Part shown: piece after piece, positions 56,859-64,000 of the stretch
Layout: every line of letters begins with the position of its first letter
How positions within the stretch are numbered: the stretch's first letter is position 1
NCBI GenBank assembly: GCA_035772405.1
Contig: JAYKKM010000264.1
Coordinates: 186,001-250,000, forward strand
Direction of reading: 5' to 3'
Length of the DNA stretch: 64,000 nt
DNA from: Chrysogorgia sp. JL179-B06
Lineage: Eukaryota; Cnidaria; Anthozoa; Scleralcyonacea; Chrysogorgiidae
Position numbers and translations under genes: made by a program
The notes under the pieces: model-generated
What the model was told of the DNA's origin: nothing
The model's database searches: none
Seen by the model: the letters and a program-made list of their open reading frames with translations, nothing else

Positions 56859-56949
56859 TTTTATCAACTCTTGTCTTCACACAAAATCTGTTTTTAAAAT
56901 TTAACACTCTCCAATTTTTCTTATATATGTCCACCCAAAACGAAATTTA

Positions 56950-57279
56950 CTACTGCAAGTTTCTTTTATTTTTTCTCCAACCGTTCGATGAGATATTTCG
57001 TAATGTACCAGTTGAATCAAAATATACTTCTTCTTTCAAATTGATCTCGGTTTTTCGATCAATTATTGCAATAAAATAATTTGAAGATACTTCCAGCTCC
57101 GTATTGAGATATGACTCTGGATTGAGATCTTTTAATATTAACCCACGAAGATAAACACCAAAATGAATAGGATACTCTTCCATATAAGTCACAGCATAAC
57201 ATTTAGAATCCACGCATTCACGAGCTAAACAAACATCATTAAACATTTTAAGATGTAAACGATTAATTACTTCAGCCAT
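56950..57279 (-). CDS. Twin gene A (109 aa)
   Basis: MAEVINRLHLKMFNDVCLAR start, core YMEEYPIHFGVYLRGLILKD, LNTELEVSSNYFIAI and EEVYFDSTGTLRNIS. A TATA box, TTATATAAGAAGAGCGA, lies about 36 bp upstream. About 75% identical to twin B. Unknown function. Confidence 0.65.
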   Translation of the reverse strand: MAEVINRLHLKMFNDVCLARECVDSKCYAVTYMEEYPIHFGVYLRGLILKDLNPESYLNTELEVSSNYFIAIIDRKTEINLKEEVYFDSTGTLRNISSNGWRKNKRNLQ

Positions 57280-57311
57280 GATTCTGATGGTAAACGATAT
57301 AGTCGCTCTTC

Positions 57312-57641
57312 TTATATAATGCTGAACATATCTCCCCCAGTTATATTTCGTAATGTACCAGTTGAATCAAAATATACTTCTTCTTCCAAATTGATCTCGG
57401 TTTCTCGATTAATTATTGCAAGAAAATAATTTGAAGATACTTCCAGCTCCGTATTGAGATATGACTCTGGATTGAGATCTTTTAATATTAACCCACGAAG
57501 ATAAACACCAAAATGAATAGGATACTCTTCCATATAATTCACAGCATAAAACTTAGAATATTGGCAATCACGAGTTAAATGAGCATCCTTACACATTTTA
57601 AGTTGTAAAAGATCTATTACTCTAACATTTGATTCAGCCAT
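57312..57641 (-). CDS. Twin gene B (109 aa)
   Basis: MAESNVRVIDLLQLKMCKDA start and the same core as twin A, with about 200 bp almost identical at DNA level. The upstream ATAAGAAGAGCGATTATATCG repeats the twin A promoter with changes. It is the last gene before the right TIR. Confidence 0.65.
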   Translation of the reverse strand: MAESNVRVIDLLQLKMCKDAHLTRDCQYSKFYAVNYMEEYPIHFGVYLRGLILKDLNPESYLNTELEVSSNYFLAIINRETEINLEEEVYFDSTGTLRNITGGDMFSII

Positions 57642-57687
57642 GACTCTGATGCTAAAACGATATAATCGCTCTTCTTATGAAGCTGAA

Positions 57688-58404
57688 CGTATCTTACTTC
57701 CGGAAACGCCTTTTTTTCTCAAAAAAACCTTTTACAAAAAAATAATACCCTATTTACTTCCGGGTATAACTACACACCCTCATTACAGCTCTGGTCGTCG
57801 TCAGGATAACAGCTCCGTCGCTCTCTCATTTTTTTTTTTTTAAAATACTTTTTTCCAATTCATTTTTTTTTATAAAATACAATTCAACATTTCTATTTTC
57901 AAAATATTTTTCAACCATCGTCTCTTTCTTTTTTTTTCAAAATACTTTTTCCAAATCACAATTCTTTTTTTTTTATAAAATACAATTTCCACCATCTATT
58001 ATTTTTTGCAAAATATTTCACACATCACTATTTCTTTTCTTTACCAAAATTATTCTTTTTTACCGTCTTAAAAATTCTTTCAAAAACCAACAAGAGAGTG
58101 GCGGACATGTTTCCTTCCCGATCAACAAAAGACAACAACTACCATCTTCATGTGTAAGGGATTGGCATTGGCTCAACAACCTATCAGATTGCAAAGTATA
58201 TATTTGAATTGACTTACCCTCCTGATTACGGATAATATTAGGATAACCAACTAGCTATCGCCCTTTTTAGGATACCCACCTGAAACCTAGAGTATCAACT
58301 CTTCTATGATTGGTCAATTCAAATACTTACAGCAATCTGATTGGTTAAGAGCTAGTGCCAATCCCTTACACATGAATAATAATAATAATATATATATGAC
58401 TACT
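57688..58404 (-). repeat. Polinton right terminal inverted repeat
   Basis: Reverse complement of 18453-19142, with additional T-run length differences and one ~25-bp extra segment near 57765-57790. Outer end ATGACTACT. Confidence 0.9.
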
Positions 58405-58410
58405 CCTCGA
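58405..58410. repeat. Right target-site duplication CCTCGA
   Basis: Identical to 18447-18452. Confidence 0.75.
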
Positions 58411-58419
58411 CTTCGGTGA

Positions 58420-58578
<159 letters not shown>

Positions 58579-59030
58579 GTACTATAGGACGAAGGGTTTT
58601 CAGAATGGCGTGTCAGCGTTCTTAAAGTATGTGTTAATTTATTTATCTTCGCAGTGTTTATTACGTATCCTAGCCTTATTAGGTGTATGCTTTGGGAGAG
58701 AACGAGCATGTCCAAGTGACGTCGTCATCACGGTGGTCGCTTGCTAAGTCTTTTTCTCCCGGAAGCGCGGGCTTCGATTTTCCAGCGGTTTCTCTGTGGG
58801 ACAATTTTTGAAGCTAAAACAAAATGGCTTGGGTCATTTTAGCCATGGTCGGGTCATTTTAGCCACAAGAAGGAAGGCAAACTAATCGCGTTTTACGCTC
58901 GCGCGCAGCGACGGATAAATTATAACCCCAAATCATCGCAATAAAAATGCTGTTCTTTTAAACCCGTCCATTCATTTAAAAAGGTTGAGTGCTGCGTAGG
59001 CACTGTATTGGATATATAGCAATTGTCAAT

Positions 59031-59112
59031 GCCAAAGTGAAAAGGTGGTTAACTGCTGAGATTTTTAGTAACGAAATACGGATGTTTCGAGCGGAGCCCT
59101 TCATCGGAGTAA
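59031..59112 (-). repeat. PLE terminal segment with hammerhead-like core
   Basis: On the minus strand CCGATGAAGGGCTCCGCTCG, then AAACATCCGTATTTCGTTAC and AACCACCTTTTCAC. Same repeat as 8158 and 15361; the core box is CCGATGA, so probably inactive. Confidence 0.6.
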
Positions 59113-59179
59113 TAATATTGTAATAGTATCAATATTGAACGAGTAATACTAAGTACAATTATGAAATGTTCTCTTCCTA

Positions 59180-59490
59180 ATACAGCAATAACACCCTTCA
59201 AGTGTAACTTAACACTGGTAACTTGTACTTCTACACCACGCTTGGGTCAGGGTAACACTTATTAGGAGCAAAGTAGAACACTGTCTTGTTGACACTTATT
59301 GCGGTGTAAATGTACTCAAAAATGGTGTAATTTTACCGAAACTGAGTGTAATTTGACACATTGTGAAAGTGTAAAGCTACACTTTTTTTAGTGTAAAAAA
59401 CATTAAAGTTGGTGCTGTGTATATCTACACACGACGTGGTGTAACATTACACAAACAAGGTGTAATAGCACACCATTTTGGTGTTAAATA
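59180..59490. repeat. GTGTAA word-rich repeat
   Basis: Dense GTGTAA/TTACAC words (for example AGTGTAAAGCTACAC), like 9440-9860. No gene. 59491-60084 shows a short palindrome around 59930 (ATATAACATT-AATGTTATAT) and nothing else. Confidence 0.55.
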
Positions 59491-60084
59491 GAAATTATAG
59501 AATCTGTTTTGTTAGCACTTGTTACGGGGTAGACTTACTCCAAAATGGTATAACTTTACCAAAACTCAGTGTAAATTTCGCATTGTTGGAATTTTGACTT
59601 ACTGCAGATATGCACCGCGATAACAACAATATGCAACTTTTTGCACCATGGTTTGCACACACTTCCACGGATTCAAAACTTGATGTTGCTAATGCCAAAA
59701 ACACACTTAAATTCACAGGCTACCACATCCACTCAATAATTAATCCAATACATTTATTTACATTTATTTAGTAAATTTAGATTTTAGTGCTACGAGTACA
59801 AGGACTAGACTACCTTGCAAATTGCGTAGCCTGACACCCGCAAAGTTAGTACTTTCGTATCTATGTTATGAGCATTTACAGTTGATATAACAAAATTATT
59901 AGAATTTACAGTTGATCTAACAAAATATAACATTTACTTAATGTTATATTTTGACTTTAATGCATGTTATAAATGTAAGTTATAATATGCTTGATGTTTC
60001 GTATCTCTCCTCTTCATCATTGTAATGCCATGAACCCGGTCAACCTTCAGAGGAATTGACGAAAGCGGAAATATAGACTGATTT

Positions 60085-60345
60085 TAAGAAAATATTTTCT
60101 TGTTTTAAGTAAAATTGATTCTACGCCAGACATTTTTTCTCATTTTAAGTAAATTATTGCTTAAAATAAGAATTTTAAAATACGTTCTTACCAAGCCTCA
60201 ATAACTGATCGATTTTGCTTAAAACAAGAAAATATACAACGAAATATTTTCTTGCCAAGACTTCCAACTTATATCAAGAATAATATTACCGACAATCAAT
60301 TTTACTTCTAACAAGAAAATATTTCTTAGAGTCAATTTAAATATA
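60085..60345. repeat. Repeat built of AAGAAAATATTTTCTT and CTTAAAATAAG words
   Basis: Several self-complementary words (AGAAAATATTTTCTTG, TTGCTTAAAATAAG, CAAGAAAATATTTCTTAG) recur in both orientations. Likely a non-autonomous DNA transposon end. Confidence 0.5.
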
Positions 60346-60427
60346 ATTATTACCAGTAAATACACAGAAATGAAACAAGTCGTTTTAGTTGACCCGAACG
60401 AGGATTTATTTGTTGTAGACTGTTTAC

Positions 60428-60873
60428 GAGATGTTCCGTCGCTAGTTATTTATACTGATAGTTATAAACATGTAGGCTGTGTTGGGAAGAGACCTTATCA
60501 GGTATTAATTAGACCACGTTAGAACTCCCTGTGCATGATGTCGAGTAGAGCCAGCCAGTAGTGTATCTTGCCGGTTTATAAAGCTACTCGAATGACTCCG
60601 CTTCGCGCAACGTTTTATTCACTATTACAAGCCTTACAATGATTCCATGAAGCAACTATACAGCAAGACTTTGAATAAAAGGCTGTGTAACCACGTCTTA
60701 CCTTACTCGGCCCAGAGTCGGGGGATATGGGCCGAGTAAGGTAAGACGTGGTTGCACAGCCTTTTATACGATATGTTCCGTCGCTAGTTATTTATACTGA
60801 TAGTGATAGACATGTAGCCTGTGTTGGGAAGAGAACTTAACAGGTATTAATTAGACCAACGTTAGAACTCCCT
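60428..60873. repeat. Direct repeat pair (about 105 bp) around a long hairpin
   Basis: 60428-60532 and 60770-60873 share GATGTTCCGTCGCTAGTTAT, TGTGTTGGGAAGAGA and CAGGTATTAATTAGACCA at about 92% identity. Between them lies the hairpin at 60677-60765. Confidence 0.7.
60677..60765. repeat. 38-bp inverted repeat with 13-nt loop
   Basis: Arms 60677-60714 and 60728-60765 begin AAAAGGCTGTG and contain CCACGTCTTACCTTACTCGG. They differ at one position (T/C, which could form G-U in RNA). Confidence 0.9.
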
Positions 60874-61275
60874 GTGTTGTGTGGATATGTTTTTCCGAGT
60901 TTGGCTGGGATTGCAGGGAAGTATAGGGATTATTGGGATTCGCGAAGGGTGCGCACTAGATAGTAGTCGCCAGAACCATGTTGAGCCCGGCAACAACACT
61001 AACCCAGCGGTGACATGTTCGTCGTAAAACAGTCGCAAAACGCTGGTAAATCTACCACACATTATTTCAAAATATGTAAATATTTAGTATCTTTATACGC
61101 GCACGTGGAGAAGAGCGTCCATGCAGACGAATACATGACAAACTCTCAATCCCGGAACAGTAAATTTGATTTTGTCATCGAGAGTCAAAACGGATATGTA
61201 GATACTTTTCAAAAGGCAAATGACTTTATTCGGGATTTCGAAATATCAATCGCAACAACGTATGCTGCGAGTTTT

Positions 61276-61402
61276 CAAAATATATTTGTGGGCTGACAAA
61301 ATATATTTGTGGACTGACAAAATATATTTGTCGACTGAAAAATATATTTGTCGACTGAAAAAATACATTTGTCGACTGACAAAATATATTTGCCTACTGA
61401 AA
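61276..61402. repeat. Minisatellite, ~20 bp x 6
   Basis: Six units of the type AAAATATATTTGTCGACTGA with small variations. Confidence 0.85.
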
Positions 61403-61639
61403 CTATTATATGCGCATTGGCAATTGCATATACATTTATACAGTATATTACGGTGGTCTATGTATGGTTAAGCATTTCTGCATTTGCTTTAGAACATTCT
61501 TAAAGTCACTTACTAGTCATACATGTATATGCTTTTAAATATATAAGTGATAAAACGTGTTGTGCTGCGTTGGCAGTGTAGAAATACAAATAACATATTT
61601 CAGTAAAAAGGTTGGTGTACGGCCGAAATATATAATATA

Positions 61640-61800
61640 TAATAATAGTGTGTAAGTAGTCTAACGTTTCGAGCGAAGGCCTTCGTCAGATAGTGATCAG
61701 ACGTAAAGTGAAATAATCACTCAGTTATTATTTCACAGTTTACGTTTCACTCTCCGACGAAGGGCCTTCGCTCGAAACGTTAGACAACTTCCACACTATT
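61640..61800. repeat. Inverted pair of hammerhead-like segments
   Basis: On the plus strand the left arm reads GTCTAACGTTTCGAGCGAAG and the right arm GACGAAGGGCCTTCGCTCGA then AACGTTAGAC. The core is GACGA-stem-CGAAAC. One base of the CTGATGA box is changed, so activity is doubtful. Confidence 0.6.
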
Positions 61801-62094
61801 TCATAGACTTGCTCCAAATCTGCCTCTTGATTGTTTCGAGTAAACAAACTCGTCTTTGAAACCAAACCACTCTCGAAACAAACCCGTCTTTAAACACACC
61901 CAAAACAATCAAAGTGGCAAACTTCAAGCAAGTCTAACTATTTCACTATTTCGGCAGTACACCTAATTTCGCTTTCCAAGTTCCAACCGGTTGGCGAAAT
62001 GGTTCGTAATATTTACGACGAACATGTTGCCGCTGGGTTAGTGGTGTTGGCGGGCTCAACATGGTTCTGGCGACTATTATCTAGTGCGCACCTT

Positions 62095-63280
62095 CGCCAA
62101 GGGCACAGAATGGGAAATGAACAGAAGGGCCACTCGGGGGTACGACGGGTCCTCGTTTTTTTAGTGGGCATGCGTTGGGTCCGGCATCTTCCTAGCCAGT
62201 AAACCGCAGTCAGTTCAACAGTAAACAACATGGAGAAATACGGAGTTGTGACAATAAAATGGCTATAACTCGAGAAAAACCTGCCCAATTTTCATTCCAC
62301 GACCACTGACTATAAAGAAATGGTAAGCACGTCTAATATTACTTTTGGTTAGAATATCTAAAAGGAAAAACTTATCGAGGCATTTAGCTAATACATTGCA
62401 GCCATATATGCGCTAGCTTGCCGACGGGAGCACATTAATTTGTTATTTTTGCGATAATATTTTAGTTTAAAAACTTCATGGTTCTGTGTGTTGATTTTAT
62501 TATTCATACAGAGTTTTATATCTTTGTATCAGACTTCTAGCTGAAGTCAATCTTGGAAATAAAACATTAAACCTAATTGTCGGCGGCATGTTGCGTGCAA
62601 ATATTAAATATTCAATCTTTACTGTTGAGTATTGGCTTTGTATCATTTTATTTTTTGTTGTTACTTTAGAAATTATCCGGCTGTGTTAGAACTGGTCGTT
62701 ATTGGGCATCAGTAGCACAATTTAACTTGTTAACCTGAAAAGCTACACTTTTGATATCATTGACTGTTGATTTCAAAGCTGTTTTTATGCCCATTCAGTC
62801 CAGTAATACAGAAATGGCAAGCAAGATTAGGACCACTTTGTTTGTGTGGATCCAAATGTTTCTGATCCTTCAGTTCGAGCTTCAGTTTACATTAATTCTG
62901 GATGTTTATAAAACTGGAAGACATTGAGTGTTTTTGAATTTTTGTTGTATATCATTATTTTGTACTATAAACAAAGGCAATGGCATATATTTTGTGATAA
63001 TAATATAGATTTATACAAATTTCTAAATTGGTACCTGTATTTACTTATTTTATTAATGATTGACGCTTATTATATTGTAATAAGTTGCTACTGTACTAAG
63101 AAAATACTGTAAAGGAAACAAAGATAAATTTGAAAGAATATCAATCTACATGCTTGCATATTTTCAAATAGTATAATAATATTTAAAGCTTTTGCTCTTA
63201 CCTGTGATGTATTATGTGCAAAGGTCTATGTCTATGTGTAAAGGTCTAAAGGTCTACTATGGCTGAGTTTTTCCACATAT
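62095..63280. other. No gene recognised
   Basis: AT-rich host DNA without long frames or clear repeats. It ends in a splice acceptor (TTTTTCCACATATCAG) at 63280. Confidence 0.5.
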
Positions 63281-64000
63281 CAGGCCAGACTACAAGGCCT
63301 CATCAAAAGCTGTTTCTGACTTAGACCGATCATTTCTGTTTGAAAAACTTTCAAATGCATCAGTACAGTGTCCCATGAAATGGATAATTGGACCAGAGCT
63401 ATCATCAAATGAAACTAGGAATTCATTTGAACCAGCATTGATTGATGACATCCTGGATGACTTTATTGCAGATAAGGAGGTGTTTTCTGAGAAATGCAAC
63501 GTTTCTCCTGAACAAATAATTTGGCTTGCTGAGCAGACCAAAGAGCACGAAATTCGCAGTTATGGGGCAAATTTAGAAGATTGCGTTTAACAGGGAGCAA
63601 CTTTGGTGATGTTTTAGGAGCCATTACAAGACATACAATGTCCAACAAATCATACCCTCCCTCTTTGTTTAAAAAGCTGAAAGGGGAATATTTCATGGGG
63701 ACCAAGGATGCAATCATGTGGGGGGAAATGCATGAAGAGCTTGCTATAAACCAGCACTCGAAAGCAACTGAGAACACTGTTGAGAAGGCTGGCTTATTTT
63801 TGTTTCCTTGTGGATACCTTGGCAGTAAACCGGACGGTACCATAACATCAAGCTTGAACCATGAGAAAGGTGCTCTGGAGATAAAGTGCCCTTGGAAATA
63901 TAGGAATGCCACCATCAATGAAATTATCCAGATGGAATTGAAAGGTAACGAATCTGTAAAAAGTTTCTATCTAACAAAGAATCTCAATTTAAACCAGGAG
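63281..64000 (+). CDS. YqaJ-like (lambda exonuclease family) nuclease exon, incomplete
   Basis: The frame after the acceptor reads YKASSKAVSDLDRSF, then WLAEQTKEHEIRSYGANLED. Near 63575 the frame changes to RLRLTGSNFGDVLGAITRHT, then GEYFMGTKDAIMWGEMHEEL, GYLGSKPDGT and GALEIKCPWKYRN. WGEMHEE, the KPDG Asp and EIKCP are the catalytic landmarks of YqaJ/PD-(D/E)XK nucleases. The gene runs off the window. The single frame change could be a mutation or a sequencing error. In animals such genes are often of transposon or viral origin. Confidence 0.65.

Larger units (their letters stand above)
18453..58404. mobile_element. Polinton/Maverick-type virus-like element, ~40 kb
   Basis: The element has long terminal inverted repeats, a 6-bp target duplication, protein-primed polymerase B, an rve integrase, a packaging ATPase, an adenain-type protease and two capsid genes. 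By established definition this set identifies a Polinton/Maverick (endogenous adintovirus-like). Termini read GAAGTCAT on the left and AGTAGTCAT inward from the right, close to the usual AG start. At 39,952 bp it is about twice the common 15-20 kb. At least 5.5 kb is later insertions and 1.9 kb is a tandem duplication. Most genes are frameshifted, so this copy is probably dead. Confidence 0.9.
60944..62094. mobile_element. Foldback element with ~86-bp inverted ends
   Basis: 60944-61030 (GCGAAGGGTGCGCACTAGAT onward, ending GACATGTTCGTCGTAAA) recurs in reverse complement at about 62010-62094. The interior holds a minisatellite and an inverted pair of hammerhead-like segments. No transposase. 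Confidence 0.6.

Noticed and set aside
61276..61402. CRISPR-like array
   Set aside because: Contiguous minisatellite units without spacers, in animal DNA.

Overview
The window looks like nuclear DNA of an early-branching marine animal, most likely a cnidarian. It is AT-rich and has spliced exons with GT/AG borders, CR1/L2-type LINEs, Penelope-like retroelement (PLE) debris with long (TA)n tracts, tRNA-derived SINEs and many palindromic MITEs. The host assignment is inference: no species-specific gene is present.

Left flank (1-18446). The last exons of a host or domesticated-transposon gene (345-7192) carry a defective CR1-like LINE in one intron (about 2470-6420). The LINE's N-terminal 2A-like motif is split by an AT-rich insertion. 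PLE fragments follow, with GIY-YIG pieces and one textbook hammerhead ribozyme at 15546-15591. There is a second decayed LINE on the minus strand (11240-15290) containing a TTAA-flanked MITE, and finally a host palindromic repeat that served as the insertion site of the main element.

Core (18453-58404). This is a ~40-kb Polinton/Maverick-type virus-like transposon with ~0.7-kb terminal inverted repeats and a 6-bp target duplication CCTCGA. Recognisable parts are protein-primed DNA polymerase B (28.5-34.3 kb, with an internal 1,872-bp tandem duplication), a packaging ATPase, an adenain-type protease, a double-jelly-roll major capsid protein, a penton-type minor capsid protein and an rve integrase. 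Accessory genes include a SET-domain protein, a Fic-domain protein, four small basic QKGG proteins, two Rep-like paralogues near the two ends, and a tandem multigene family plus a twin-gene pair at the right end. Several minus-strand genes overlap stop-to-start (ATGA, TAATG).

The element is old or poorly sequenced. Almost every gene has 1-nt frameshifts, and several have in-frame stops. At least five later mobile elements sit inside it: a tRNA-SINE in the SET gene, a 3.2-kb TIR transposon in an acidic gene, a Harbinger-like MITE at the start of a structural-cluster gene, a TTAA MITE and a Tc1-like MITE.

Right flank (58411-64000). A (TA)n tract is followed by PLE/hammerhead-like remnants, word-rich repeats, a 38-bp perfect-stem hairpin, a foldback element and the start of a YqaJ-type nuclease exon that runs off the window.
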